A stretch of 64,000 bases of DNA. Source: Ramlibacter montanisoli. GTDB taxonomy: Bacteria; Pseudomonadota; Gammaproteobacteria; Burkholderiales; Burkholderiaceae_C. Shown here piece by piece: positions 19,297 through 29,637 of the stretch. The notes below the pieces were generated by a model. That model was not told where the DNA came from. It saw only the letters and a program-made list of their open reading frames with translations, and did no database searches. The translations under genes were made by a program, and so were the position numbers. Location of the stretch: positions 186,001-250,000 of the forward strand of contig NZ_JABFCS010000002.1 of NCBI RefSeq assembly GCF_013087525.1, written 5' to 3'. Positions within the stretch are counted from its first letter, which is position 1, and the number at the start of each line of letters is the position of its first letter.

Positions 19297-19306
19297 CGCG
19301 GGTCAA
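19293..19306. promoter_or_regulatory. Crp/Fnr-type dyad upstream of the Crp/Fnr gene
   Basis: TTGACGCGGGTCAA is a perfect TTGAC-N4-GTCAA inverted repeat, the shape recognised by Crp/Fnr/Dnr-type regulators. It lies 34 bases before the ATG at 19340. An identical pair of half-sites occurs at 47777-47790. Autoregulation is inferred. Confidence 0.65.
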
Positions 19307-19339
19307 GGGAAGGGCCGCGCGGGCGCTCCACCATGGAGC

Positions 19340-20008
19340 ATGGCCCTCCCCTCGCCCGCAGCGGCAACGCTGGAACAGGTCCGATCGCTCTATCCGCAGC
19401 TGCGCGAGCTGCTGCCCTCGCTGGAGGCCCAGGCCGCCTCGGCGATCTCCGTGCCCGCGGGCACCGTGCTGTTCAGCGAGAGCGCTCCCTGCCAGGGCTT
19501 TCCGCTGCTGCTGGAAGGCGAGGTGCGCGTATCCCGCCCCTCCCCCGACGGCCGCACGCTGGAGCTCTACCGGCTGGCGCCCGGCGAGATGTGCCTGGTC
19601 TCCAGCGCCTCCCTGTTCCGCACGCAGCCCCTGGTGGCGCAGGCGGTGGCCACGCGGCCCACGCGCCTGCTGATGGTGCCGCCGGCCGTGTTCCGCTCCT
19701 GGCTCTCGCATCCCGCCTTCCGCGACTTCGTGCTGGGCCTGTTCGCGGAACGGATGGCGGACCTCGCCTCGCTGATCGACGCCGTCGCCTTCCAGCGGCT
19801 GGACCGCCGCCTGGCCGCAGCGCTCCTGGGGCACGGGCCCGAACTGGCGGTGACGCACCAGGACCTGGCCGACGTGCTCGGGACCGTGCGCGAGATGGTC
19901 ACGCGCCTGCTGCGGCGCTTCGAGCGCGAAGGCTGGATCGAGCTCTCGCGCGAGCGCATCCGCATCCGCGACTCCGCCTCGCTGCGCCGCGTGGCCGAGG
20001 CTGCGTAA
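19340..20008 (+). CDS. Crp/Fnr family transcriptional regulator
   Basis: 222-residue regulator: a cyclic-nucleotide-binding-like beta-roll (~35-125) and a winged helix-turn-helix (~165-215; VTHQDLADVLGTVREMVTRLLRRFEREGWI). There is no Fnr-type N-terminal cysteine cluster and no clear cAMP-binding Arg/Thr pair. Two cysteines, C51 (SAPCQGF) and C85 (GEMCLVS), flank the effector pocket and could act as a thiol or persulfide switch. It is followed by DUF2892 and OsmC genes. Candidate binding dyads lie just upstream and before a YeeE gene at 47844. Confidence 0.9.
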   Translation: MALPSPAAATLEQVRSLYPQLRELLPSLEAQAASAISVPAGTVLFSESAPCQGFPLLLEGEVRVSRPSPDGRTLELYRLAPGEMCLVSSASLFRTQPLVAQAVATRPTRLLMVPPAVFRSWLSHPAFRDFVLGLFAERMADLASLIDAVAFQRLDRRLAAALLGHGPELAVTHQDLADVLGTVREMVTRLLRRFEREGWIELSRERIRIRDSASLRRVAEAA

Positions 20009-20018
20009 CCTAGGTCAC
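20005..20018. promoter_or_regulatory. Degenerate Crp/Fnr-like dyad before the DUF2892 gene
   Basis: GTAACCTAGGTCAC is a near-perfect palindrome (one mismatch) and matches 7 of 10 fixed positions of TTGAC-N4-GTCAA. It overlaps the crp-type gene's stop and lies 55 bases before the DUF2892 ATG. It could be a weaker target of the same regulator. Confidence 0.35.
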
Positions 20019-20072
20019 ATACGCGCGGCGGCCCGGGTGCTGCAATCGGCTGCATCCAACGAAGGAGAGATC

Positions 20073-20270
20073 ATGAAAGCGAACGTCGGCGGCGTGGACC
20101 GCGTGCTGCGCATCGTGGCGGGGCTGGTGCTGCTGGGACTGGCGGCCACGGGGACGATCGGCTGGTGGGGCTGGCTGGGCATCGTGCCGCTGGCCACCGG
20201 CCTGGTGGGCTGGTGCCCGCCCTATGCCATCTTCGGCATCAGCACCTGCAAGATGAAGGCGCGGGCCTGA
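20073..20270 (+). CDS. DUF2892 (YgaP-like) small membrane protein
   Basis: 65-residue protein with the DUF2892 pattern: MKANVGGVDRVLRIVAGLVLL, a second hydrophobic segment GWWGWLGIVPLATGLVGWCP, then AIFGISTCK. Two membrane segments and conserved Cys are visible. AAGGAGA lies 4 bases before the ATG. In other bacteria this domain is often fused or adjacent to rhodanese or sulfur-handling genes. Here it is followed by OsmC and preceded by the Crp/Fnr regulator. Confidence 0.87.
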   Translation: MKANVGGVDRVLRIVAGLVLLGLAATGTIGWWGWLGIVPLATGLVGWCPPYAIFGISTCKMKARA

Positions 20271-20272
20271 GG

Positions 20273-20740
20273 ATGGCGGGCTCCATCCAGCCGCTGCCGC
20301 ACCGCTACCACGTGCAGGCCGTCGCCGCGGCGACCGGCAGCGTGATGGTCGGCGCCGCCGGCCTGCCGGACCTCGAGACGCACGCGCCGCCGGAATTCGG
20401 CGGCCCGGAAGGCTTCTGGTCTCCCGAGACCCTGCTGGCCGCCGCCATCTCGGACTGCTACATCCTGTCCTTCCGCGCCGCCGCGCGCGCATCGAAGCTG
20501 GAGTGGCAGAACCTCGAGGTCGGCGTCGACGCGCTGCTGGAACACGTGGACGGCATCACCCGCTTCACCCGCGTGAAGATCTCGCCGCGCCTGGGCATTC
20601 CGCCCACGGTGAACGAGGCCACGGCCATCGGCGTGCTGCACAAGGCCAAGCGCATGTGCCTGGTCACCAACTCGATGAACGCGGAGTGCGAGCTGGCGAC
20701 GCTGGTGTACAGCGTGGCGGTGGCGCAAGCGGCCGGCTAG
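20273..20740 (+). CDS. OsmC family protein (thiol peroxidase-like)
   Basis: 155-residue OsmC/Ohr-family protein. The two redox cysteines are present in ISDCYILSFRAAA and KRMCLVTNSM, as in peroxidatic OsmC proteins that reduce organic hydroperoxides or handle persulfides. The ATG is 2 bases after the DUF2892 stop, so the two are one operon. Which peroxide or persulfide it uses is not visible. Confidence 0.88.
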   Translation: MAGSIQPLPHRYHVQAVAAATGSVMVGAAGLPDLETHAPPEFGGPEGFWSPETLLAAAISDCYILSFRAAARASKLEWQNLEVGVDALLEHVDGITRFTRVKISPRLGIPPTVNEATAIGVLHKAKRMCLVTNSMNAECELATLVYSVAVAQAAG

Positions 20741-20779
20741 CGGCAGGGGGGCCCGCGCAGCCATGCGCGAGAATCCCCC

Positions 20780-21058
20780 GTGAACGGCGACAGGACGTAC
20801 TGGCTCTACCTGCTCGAATGCGACGGCGGCCGCTTCTATGCGGGCATCGCGCTGGACGTGGAGCAGCGCTTCTACCAGCACCTGCTGGGCGTGGGCGCGA
20901 AGTTCACGCGCTCCTTCCAGCCGCTGCGCGTGCTGGCGGCGCGCGCCTACCCCTCGCGCGGCGAGGCGCTGCGCGCGGAACTGGAGCTCAAGGGCCTGCC
21001 GCGCGCGCGCAAGCTGGCGTTCTTCACTTCGTCGGCGACCCCATCTTCCCCTGCATGA
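20780..21058 (+). CDS. GIY-YIG nuclease superfamily protein (YhbQ-like)
   Basis: 92-residue single-domain GIY-YIG protein, start GTG at 20780. The core WLYLLECDGGRFYAGI, the Arg in DVEQRFYQH and the Glu in RGEALRAELELK match the UPF0213/YhbQ group. A nearby upstream ATG runs into a stop, so GTG is the only start. The last 35 bases overlap the convergent small gene at 21024-21272. Confidence 0.85.
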   Translation: MNGDRTYWLYLLECDGGRFYAGIALDVEQRFYQHLLGVGAKFTRSFQPLRVLAARAYPSRGEALRAELELKGLPRARKLAFFTSSATPSSPA

Positions 21059-21272
21059 CCGCGACCAGGTGCTGCTTGGCTTCCGCCAGCTGCGCCTTGT
21101 CCGCGTCGTGCACCTTGCGGAAGAATGCCGCGCATTCCGGCGAGCTGGCCGCCTCGGCATCCTTGATGTACTGGTCGTAGGCGAGCAGGGCCTGCGCCTT
21201 GTTCTGCATGAGCGTGATCCAGTCGTACGCGAGGTCGCTCAGTGGATGCGGGTCGGATGCTTGTTCCTTCAT
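21024..21272 (-). CDS. Small helical protein of unknown function
   Basis: 82 residues, charged and predicted mostly helical (KAQALLAYDQYIKDAEAASS, FFRKVHDADKAQLAEAKQHL). No signal peptide, membrane segment or recognised catalytic motif. One Cys (SPECAAFF). The ATG at 21272 is preceded on the coding strand by CACAGGAAAGG, a fair ribosome-binding site. Its pattern of spaced Glu/His recalls small ferritin-like or stress-associated proteins, but this is not enough to assign it. Confidence 0.6.
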   Translation of the reverse strand: MKEQASDPHPLSDLAYDWITLMQNKAQALLAYDQYIKDAEAASSPECAAFFRKVHDADKAQLAEAKQHLVAVMQGKMGSPTK

Positions 21273-21421
21273 GGCCTGTGCCTTTCCTGTGGAGGATCAG
21301 GATACGGCAAGAGATGCGCCGCGGGGCGCGCCGCGCTGGCTCGGCAGCAGCATGCACCCATGGAGAACGCGGCCGTGTGTATGCTCACCCATCGGCTCCG
21401 CGGCCGTGACCACGAGCATCC

Positions 21422-24400
21422 ATGAGCGCTCAGCAAGCGTCGAAGTCCTCCGGCACCGGCCTCGCCGCCTCGGCAACCTGGCGGCACTACCGCCTCGTGC
21501 GCAGCGGGTCGGCGGCGCTCGTGCGGACCTGCGGCGTCGTGCCGGTGCTGCTCGCGTTGCTGGCACTGCTCGGGTGGGCCCTCGACCTGCCGCGGCTGCG
21601 CAGCGGCATCCCCGGCGCCGTGGAAATGAAGGCGAACACGGCGTTCGGCCTGGTGTTCGCGGGCAGCGCCTTGCTGCTGCTCACCCTGCGCGACGGGCGT
21701 CCCGGCGATCGGGCCTGGCCACGCGTCGCCCAGGCGCTGGGGCTGGCCGTCGCGCTGCTCGGCCTGGCCACGGCAGCGCAGTACGTGTTCGACGTCGAAC
21801 TGCACATCGACCAGGCGCTGGTGCGCGACTATTCGGTGGGGCCCGGACGCATCCCCGGCCGCATGTCGCCGTACAGCGCGGCCGCCCTGTCCTTCCTCGG
21901 CATCGCGCTGGCCACCCTGCCGGTGCGGCGGCTGCGCACGCTCACCCGCGGCTGCGCCGCCGTCGCCGCCACCATCGGGCTCGTGCTGTTCACCGTCCAC
22001 GCCTGGGGCGCGGTGAACCTGCGCACGGACGAGTGGGCGCCGCCGATCGCCTTCACCACGGCGTCCGCCTTCCTGGTGCTGGGCGTGGGCATCTGGACGG
22101 CCACGCACCGCTTCGCCCCCGGCCAGCGCAGCCTGCGCGTGCTGCTCGATCCCATCGAGCTGAAGATCATGGGCAGCTTCATCGGCGCCATCGCGGCGCT
22201 GACGACCGTGGGCGGACTCGTGTACGGCGCCGCGGCGGAGTACTCGCGCGAGATCCAGCGGCTGGGCCAGATCCGCCAGATGCGCGCCGACCTGACCGAG
22301 CTCTACGCCACCGTCGCCGATGCCGTCTTCGTCCAGCGCACGCTCGTGCTGTCCGACACGGCCGGAGACGACGGGCGCTGGGAAGCGCAGCGGCGGGAAC
22401 TGGAGCGCGAGCGTCGCCTGCTGGTGTCCTACCCCGTGCTCGGGGACGCGGCCCGCCCCGCCGTCGAAGCACTGGACCGCGCGGTGCGCGGGCTGTCCGA
22501 AGTGCTGCAGGAAGCCGTCGACCTGCGCGGGCGCGAGGGCGCGGAGGCCGCGCGCGCCTTTGTGCGCTCGGGCCGGGATGCGGCGGCCATGGCGGAACTG
22601 CGCGGCGCCATGGCCCACATCGATTCGATCGGCCGCGCGGAGGAGGAAAGCAGCGCCCGGCTGCTGCGCGACGGCCGCGAGCGCACCGTGGCCTTCACCG
22701 TGCTCGCCCTGGTGCTGGCGGCCCTGGTGCTGGGCGCGGTGTTCGTGGCGATCCGGCGCGAGATCACCAAGCGCGCCGGCGCCGAGCGCGCCCTGCGCCG
22801 GCGCTCCTCGGAGGCGACCGCGGCGAACCGCTTCCTGGAATCGCTGGTGCACAACATCCCGCACATGATCTTCGTGAAGGACGCGCGCGACCTGCGCTTC
22901 GTGCGCATCAACCGCGCCGGCGAGCGGCTGACGGGCCTGACGCAGGCGGCGATCGCCGGCAAGTCCGACCACGATTTCTTCCCGCCCGAGGAGGCCGATT
23001 TCTTCGTCGCCAAGGACCGGGCGGTGCTGGCCAGCAAGGAGGTCGTGGACATCTCCGAGGAGGAAATCCTCACCCCGGACGGCGTGCGGCTGCTGCATAC
23101 CAAGAAGATCCCCTGCTGGACGCGTCCGGCCAGCCGACCCACCTGCTCGGCATCGCCGAGGACGTGACCGAGGCGCGGGCGACGGAACGGCATATCCAGC
23201 TGCTGAACGAGGCATTGAACGAACGCGCCGAGGCGCTCGAGCGCGTGAGCCGCGCCCGCGCCGTGTTCCTGGCCACCATGAGCCACGAGATCCGAACGCC
23301 CATGAACGGCATGCTGGGGACGCTGGAACTCCTGAGCCTGAGCCCTCTGGACGACACGCAGCGCGACATGCTGAACGTGGTGACCGAGTCGGGCCAGGCG
23401 CTGCTGCGCATCATCGACGACATCCTGGACTTCTCCAAGATCGAGGCCGGCAAGCTGGAGCTGCGCGAGGAGGTCGGCTCGGTGGCCGGCATCGTGCACG
23501 ACGTGCAGACCATCTACGCCAGCCTGGCCGGCAGCAAGGGCCTGCCGATCGAGGTCATGCTGGACCCGCGCCTGGCCCCGGCGGCCCGCATCGACGCGCT
23601 GCGGCTGCGGCAGATCCTCAGCAACTTCGTCAGCAATGCCGTCAAGTTCACCCACGAGGGCCGCATCGAGATGCAGGTCGAGGTGCTGGCGGACGGGGAG
23701 GACGCGCAGCGGGTGCGGCTGTCCGTGAGCGACACCGGCGTGGGCATCCCGGCCGAGGAGCAGGCGCGCCTGTTCGAGCCCTTCGTCCAGGGCAGCGCAG
23801 GCACGACCACCGCCGGCGGCACGGGGCTGGGCCTGGTCATCTCGCGCCGGCTTGCGCAGCTGATGGGCGGGGCCGTGCACATGGCCAGCGAACCCGGTGC
23901 GGGCACGACGCTCAGCCTGGAGCTCGATGTGCGCAAGGCCTCCCCGAGCTGCTGCCGCCACCGATGGCGCGCAGGATGGAAGACCTGCGGCGCAAGACCG
24001 CCCAAGTGCGCATGGCACCCACCGTCGCCGAGGCCGAGGCGGAAGGCAGCCTGGTCCTGGTCGTGGACGACCATCCGGTGAACCGGCTGCTGCTGCAGCA
24101 GCAGCTGCAGTCGCTGGGTTACGCCGCGGAAACGGCGGTGGACGGCGAGGACGCTCTGGCGCAGTGGAACAGCGGCCGCTTCGGCCTGGTGCTGACCGAC
24201 TGCCAGATGCCCCGCATGGACGGCTACGAGCTCACGCGCAGGATCCGCGAGCGGGAGGCGGCCACCGGCGCGCGGCGCACGCCCGTGATCGCCTGCACCG
24301 CGATGGCGCTCGAGGACGAACGCGAGAAGTGCCTGGCGGCGGGGATGGACGACGTCGTCTTCAAGCCGGTCGACCTGCCGCGGCTGCTGGACACGCTCGA

Positions 24401-24809
24401 CCGCTGGAAGCACGTGCCGGCGCGCCCCGTCGCCGGCGCGCCCCAGCCCGCGACCGAGCCGGACATGCCCGGGTCCCGCAGCGCGGTGGACACCCAGCTG
24501 CTCAAGGCCACCTGGGGCTCGGACGCGAAGACCATCCAGTCCATCGTCGATGCCTACCTGAACAGCGTCCGCGAGGACTATGCCGGCCTGTACGAGGCCG
24601 TGGGACGGCGCGACCTGGAAGCCGTGCGCGAGCTGGCGCACCGCATGCTGGGCGCCAGCGGCATGGTGGGGGCCAGGGGCATCGCCGAAAGCTGCATGCT
24701 CGTCACGGCCGCGAGCCGCGAGGCCAGCTGGGACGAACTGCAGTCGGCAGTGCAGGCGCTGGAAGCCGAGTACGCGCGGCTCGACGCCGAATTCGGGGAC
24801 GCGGGATGA
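21422..24809 (+). CDS. Hybrid sensor histidine kinase with receiver and HPt domains (two frameshifts)
   Basis: Membrane-bound phosphorelay protein of about 1129 residues. Order: a membrane module with several helices (~30-240), a periplasmic-type helical stretch (~255-430) closed by a helix at ~425-445, PAS (~475-595), HisKA with H622 (ATMSHEIRTPMNG), HATPase (NFVSNAVKFTHEG; DTGVGIP; GGTGLGLVISRR), receiver with D927 (LTDCQMPRMDG), and HPt with H1074 (ELAHRMLGASGM). Frames break near 23110 (ATCCCCTGCTGG) and 23948 (TCCCCGAGC). One missing base at each C run restores the domains. It overlaps the receiver gene downstream. The stimulus is unknown. Confidence 0.88.
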
Positions 24810-24835
24810 ACGAACAACGCAAGCTGGAGGGAAGC

Positions 24836-25252
24836 ATGGGATTGAACGAACTCCGTTTCCTGGTGGTCGAGGACCACGCCTTCCAGCGCACGCTGCTCGA
24901 GCAGATGCTGCGCACGCTGGGCGCGGCGCAGGTCGCGAGCGTGGCCAACGGCAAGGAAGCGATGAAGCTGCTGCGCGCCGGCGATGCGCACTTCGACATC
25001 GTGATCACCGACCTGATGATGCCGGAGGTGGACGGCATTGAGCTGATCCCCATGCTGAAGAAGTCGGCCCACCCCGTGGCGCTGGTGCTGGCGAGCGTGG
25101 ACCAGGCATCGCTGGAAATGGCCGCGGTCATTGCCCGCGGCCAGGGCGTGCGGGTGCTGGGCACGATCCCCAAGCCGGTGACGCCGGAGAAGCTGCGCGC
25201 GCTGGTCGATCCCTACCTGGCCGACCGGGGCCCGGCCGCCGGGTCCCCGTAG
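24836..25252 (+). CDS. Single-domain response regulator (receiver only)
   Basis: 138-residue receiver domain with phospho-acceptor D59 (DIVITDLMMPEVDG), the acidic pair in VVEDHAFQRTLL and the conserved Lys in TIPKPVTPEKL; no output domain follows. The start at 24836 has GGAGGG 5 bases upstream. An ATG at 24806 overlaps the kinase stop as ATGA and is an alternative. It probably receives or competes for phosphate in the relay of the preceding hybrid kinase. Confidence 0.85.
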   Translation: MGLNELRFLVVEDHAFQRTLLEQMLRTLGAAQVASVANGKEAMKLLRAGDAHFDIVITDLMMPEVDGIELIPMLKKSAHPVALVLASVDQASLEMAAVIARGQGVRVLGTIPKPVTPEKLRALVDPYLADRGPAAGSP

Positions 25253-25267
25253 CGCAGCCTGCCGTCT

Positions 25268-26062
<795 letters not shown>

Positions 26063-26092
26063 CTTGGTTTTCCTTGCGTTGACGTTGGGTGT

Positions 26093-26758
26093 TCACTTGT
26101 GGCTCAGGCGGCGCACCGCCCAGTCGCCGGCGCTCTGCACGGCCTGCACGAAGGCGATCAGCACGATCACCACGGCCAGCATGATTTCCGGCAGGAAGCG
26201 CTGGTAGCCGTAGCGGATGCCCAGGTCGCCCAGGCCGCCGCCGCCGATGGCGCCCGCCATCGCGGAGTAGCCGGTGAGGCTGACCAGGGTGATGGTGAAA
26301 CCCGCGACGATGCCGGGCAGCGCCTCGGGCAGCAGCACCTTGAACACGATCTGCCGCGTGGTCGCGCCCATGGCCAGCGCCGCCTCGACCAGGCCGTGGT
26401 CCACCTCGCGCAGCGAGGTCTCCACCAGCCGTGCGATGAAGGGCGCGGCGGCCAGCGTCAGCGGCACGACCGCCGCGGCGGTGCCGATGGAAGAGCCCGT
26501 CACCAGCCGCGTGAACGGGATGATGGCCACCAGCAGGATGATGAAGGGCGTGGAGCGCACCGCGTTGACGATGCCGCCGGCCACCCGGTTGACGCCGGCG
26601 TGCTGCAGCACGCCGCCCTGGTCGGTCAGGCGCAGCAGCACGCCCAGCGGGATGCCGATCAGCGCGCCGGCCACGCCGGAGATGCCCACCATCAGCAGCG
26701 TCTCCCACAGGGAGCCGGCGAACAGCTCCAGCATCGCGGGGCTGAAGTTATCCCACAT
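26093..26758 (-). CDS. metI: Methionine ABC transporter permease (MetI)
   Basis: 221-residue inner-membrane permease with about five helices. The ABC-coupling EAA region reads [25 protein letters not shown], and [21 protein letters not shown] near the end is diagnostic of MetI. Start at 26758 (MWDNFSP), overlapping the metN 3' end by 11 bases; longer readings are shadows. Partner of MetN and MetQ. Confidence 0.94.
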   Translation of the reverse strand: MWDNFSPAMLELFAGSLWETLLMVGISGVAGALIGIPLGVLLRLTDQGGVLQHAGVNRVAGGIVNAVRSTPFIILLVAIIPFTRLVTGSSIGTAAAVVPLTLAAAPFIARLVETSLREVDHGLVEAALAMGATTRQIVFKVLLPEALPGIVAGFTITLVSLTGYSAMAGAIGGGGLGDLGIRYGYQRFLPEIMLAVVIVLIAFVQAVQSAGDWAVRRLSHK

Positions 26759-27779
26759 GGGCCACCTCCTCGACGAACACGCCGGCGCCGCGCAGCTGCG
26801 CGGTCGCGGCATCGAGCTTGTCGCGCGCGCCACGTGCGAACACCGCGAGCGAGCCGAAGGGCTGGCCCTGCACTTCGTCCACCTGGCCGTGCAGGATGCT
26901 CAGGTCGATGCCGTGCGCGCGGACCACGTCGGACAGCAGCGGCCGGTCGGCGCCGTTGCCGGCGAAGGCCAGGCGCAGCAGCTGTGCGTCTTCCGCCGGC
27001 CGCGCGGTCATCAGCGCGCGGATGCGCTCCAGCACGCTCTCGGGCAGCGCCTGCGGCACGATCTCCTCGATCAGGCTGCGCGTGGTGGCGTGCTGCGGCC
27101 GGGTGAACACGTCGATCACGGGCCCCTGCTCCACGATGCGGCCGGCGTCGATGACGGCCACGCGATCGGCCACCTGCTTGATCACCTGCATCTGGTGCGT
27201 GATCAGCACGATGGTCAGGCCGAACTCGCGGTTGATCTGTTTCAGCAGCCCCAGGATGGAGCGCGTCGTCTCCGGGTCCAGCGCCGACGTGGCTTCGTCG
27301 GACAGCAGCACCTTGGGCCGGTTGGCCAGTGCGCGGGCGATGCCCACGCGCTGCTTCTGGCCGCCGCTGATCTGCGCCGGGTAGCGGTCGTGCAGCCCAG
27401 ACAGTCCCACCAGCTCCAGCAGTTCGTGCACGCGGGTGCGGGTTTCCGCGGCAGGAACGCCGGCCAGCTCCAGTGGCAGTGCCACGTTGCCCGCGACAGT
27501 GCGCGAGGACAGCAGGTTGAAGTGCTGGAAGATCAGGCCGATGTCGCGCCGCGCCGCGCGCAGCTGAGCGGGCGGCAACGCCGTGAGCTCGCGTCCGGCC
27601 ACGCTCACCGTGCCGGCCTTGGGCCGGTTCAGCAGGTTGATGGTGCGCACCAGCGAACTCTTGCCGGCGCCGCTGCGGCCGATGATGCCGAAGATCTCGC
27701 CTTGCGCCACGTCCAGGTCGACGCCGCGCAAGGCTTCGTGCGCGCCGTAGCCCTGGGTGATGCCTTTCAGTCGAATCAT
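26748..27779 (-). CDS. metN: Methionine ABC transporter ATP-binding protein (MetN)
   Basis: 343-residue ATPase powering methionine uptake. Walker [13 protein letters not shown] (~36-47), the signature [15 protein letters not shown], Walker [13 protein letters not shown] and the H-loop LITHQ are all present. The C-terminal NIL domain (~265-340) that senses methionine is retained ([19 protein letters not shown]). First gene of the operon. The alpha/beta hydrolase gene upstream ends 31 bases away and could be co-transcribed. Confidence 0.95.
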   Translation of the reverse strand: MIRLKGITQGYGAHEALRGVDLDVAQGEIFGIIGRSGAGKSSLVRTINLLNRPKAGTVSVAGRELTALPPAQLRAARRDIGLIFQHFNLLSSRTVAGNVALPLELAGVPAAETRTRVHELLELVGLSGLHDRYPAQISGGQKQRVGIARALANRPKVLLSDEATSALDPETTRSILGLLKQINREFGLTIVLITHQMQVIKQVADRVAVIDAGRIVEQGPVIDVFTRPQHATTRSLIEEIVPQALPESVLERIRALMTARPAEDAQLLRLAFAGNGADRPLLSDVVRAHGIDLSILHGQVDEVQGQPFGSLAVFARGARDKLDAATAQLRGAGVFVEEVAHVG

Positions 27780-27810
27780 GTGGAAGGTTTCTTTCGTTTT
27801 CTTTTCTGGT

Positions 27811-28488
27811 TCAGGCGGCGCGTGCCCAGTTCCGGGACTCGCACGGCGCCATCAGCGACTGCAGCAGCGCGAACCCGAGCGGCCACTCGCCATGCCCCGA
27901 GTCCACGTTGATGTGGCCGGCATCGGGCAGGCGCAGGAACTCGCTGCCCCAGGCCCGCGCATACGCGCCCGCCAGGCGGGCCGGGCAATAGGGATCGTTG
28001 CTGCTCGCCACGACGATGCTGCGATAAGGCAGCCGTTGGCAGGGCACCGGTGCGAAGGCGTGGAGCACCGCGCGCCGCTCGGGATCGGCCGGCGCGACCA
28101 GCAGTGCGGCCTGGACGCGCCGCGCGGCATGCGCAGGCAGGTGCACGGCGGCGATGCAGCCCAGGCTGTGCGCGACGATCACCACCGGCGCGGGCGACTG
28201 CAGCACTTCGCGCTCGAGCGTGGCCACCCATTCATCGCGCGAGGGATTCATCCAGTCCTGCTGCACGACGCGGCGGGCACCCGCCAGCCGCTCCGCCCAC
28301 AGCGTCTGCCAGTGGCCGGGCCCGGAGTCCTTCCAGCCCGGCACGACCAGGGGCACGGCAGCTGCGGGCGCGGCGTCCTCCACGTCGAGGTCGCGCCAGG
28401 CGCTGGCGGTCTGGGCCAGCACCCGCTGCGCGTTCAGGTGCAGGCGGTCCCCCGCGCTGTCGATGGCGAGGCCACGCACGCTGCTCAC
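27811..28488 (-). CDS. Alpha/beta hydrolase, RBBP9/YdeN family
   Basis: 225-residue serine hydrolase. [19 protein letters not shown] is the RBBP9/YdeN hallmark. The catalytic triad is visible as Ser in VAHSLGC, Asp in SSNDPYC and His in [10 protein letters not shown]. The start is GTG at 28488, overlapping the sulfate-binding protein stop as GTGA. The ~45 residues before the conserved domain are unusual for the family, so an internal start is possible. Substrate unknown. Confidence 0.83.
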   Translation of the reverse strand: MSSVRGLAIDSAGDRLHLNAQRVLAQTASAWRDLDVEDAAPAAAVPLVVPGWKDSGPGHWQTLWAERLAGARRVVQQDWMNPSRDEWVATLEREVLQSPAPVVIVAHSLGCIAAVHLPAHAARRVQAALLVAPADPERRAVLHAFAPVPCQRLPYRSIVVASSNDPYCPARLAGAYARAWGSEFLRLPDAGHINVDSGHGEWPLGFALLQSLMAPCESRNWARAA

Positions 28489-29507
28489 CTGCGGGTGTAG
28501 ATCTGGTCGAAGCTGGCGCCGTCGGCGAAGTGCAGCCTGGTGGCCTGCTCCCAGCCGCCGAAGGCCTTGTCGATGGTGAACAACTCGAGCTTCGGGAACT
28601 GCTTCGCATACTTGGCCTGCGCCTTGGCCGACACCGCCGGGCGGTAGAAGTGCTTGCCGGCGATGTCCTGTCCTTCCTCGGAGTACAGGTACTTCAGGTA
28701 TTCCTCGGCGACGGCGCGCGTGCCCTTGCGGTCCACCACCTTGTCGACCACCGCCACCGCCGGCTCGGCGAGGATGCTGACCGAGGGAACGATCACGTCG
28801 AATTTGGCGCCGAACTCCTTTTCCAGCAGGTAGGCCTCGTTCTCCCAGGCCACCAGCACGTCGCCCTGGTTGCGCTGCGCGAAGGTGATTGTCGATCCGC
28901 GCGCGCCGGTGTCGAGCACCGGCACGTTGCCGTACAGGCGCGCGACGAAGTCCCTGGCCTTGGCGTCGCCGCCGTACTTGCGCTTGGCGAACTCCCAGGC
29001 GGCCAGGTAGTTCCAGCGCGCGCCGCCGGAGGTCTTGGGGTTCGGCGTGATCACGCTCACGCCCGGCTTGGCCAGGTCGTCCCAGTCCTTGATGCCCTTG
29101 GGATTGCCCGCGCGCACCACCAGCACGATGGTGGAGGTGTAGGGCGAGGCGTTGTGCGGAAGGCGCTTCTGCCAGTCGGGCCTGAGCCAGCCGCCGTTCT
29201 TCACCAGGGCGTCGGTGTCACCGGCCAGCGCCAGCGTGGCCACGTCGGCGTCCAGGCCGTCGATGATCGAGCGCGCCTGCTTGCCCGAGCCGCCGTGCGA
29301 CTGCTTGATGACGACGTCCTGGCCGGACTTCGCCTTCCAGTACTTCGCGAAGGCGACGTTGAACTCGACGTAAAGCTCGCGCGTCGGGTCGTAGGAGACG
29401 TTCAGCAATTCGACGCGCTGCTGCGCCAGCACGGGGCCGGCGAGGCTCGCGGTGGCAGCGACGGCGATGGCCGCGGAGAGATGAAGGAAGCTGCGCCGAG
29501 GAAACAT
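28485..29507 (-). CDS. sbp: Sulfate ABC transporter substrate-binding protein
   Basis: 340-residue periplasmic receptor for sulfate (or thiosulfate). A signal peptide ends at VLAQQ. Sbp/CysP signatures: [51 protein letters not shown] and [23 protein letters not shown]. No cysT, cysW or cysA gene is adjacent. It heads a minus-strand run with the hydrolase and metNIQ. The 130-base upstream gap is AT-richer, as expected for a promoter controlled by sulfur limitation, though no CysB site could be defined. Confidence 0.93.
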   Translation of the reverse strand: MFPRRSFLHLSAAIAVAATASLAGPVLAQQRVELLNVSYDPTRELYVEFNVAFAKYWKAKSGQDVVIKQSHGGSGKQARSIIDGLDADVATLALAGDTDALVKNGGWLRPDWQKRLPHNASPYTSTIVLVVRAGNPKGIKDWDDLAKPGVSVITPNPKTSGGARWNYLAAWEFAKRKYGGDAKARDFVARLYGNVPVLDTGARGSTITFAQRNQGDVLVAWENEAYLLEKEFGAKFDVIVPSVSILAEPAVAVVDKVVDRKGTRAVAEEYLKYLYSEEGQDIAGKHFYRPAVSAKAQAKYAKQFPKLELFTIDKAFGGWEQATRLHFADGASFDQIYTRR

Positions 29508-29637
29508 GGGGACTCCGGATGCGTGTGGATGTGGAACGCATTCTCTGGAGCCCCCGGCCAAAAGGGAACGACCGAATTTTCAGTTGCTCATGCGCATATG
29601 CAAATGGGGTCCCTTCGTTCGACGCATTTGCCCGGCC

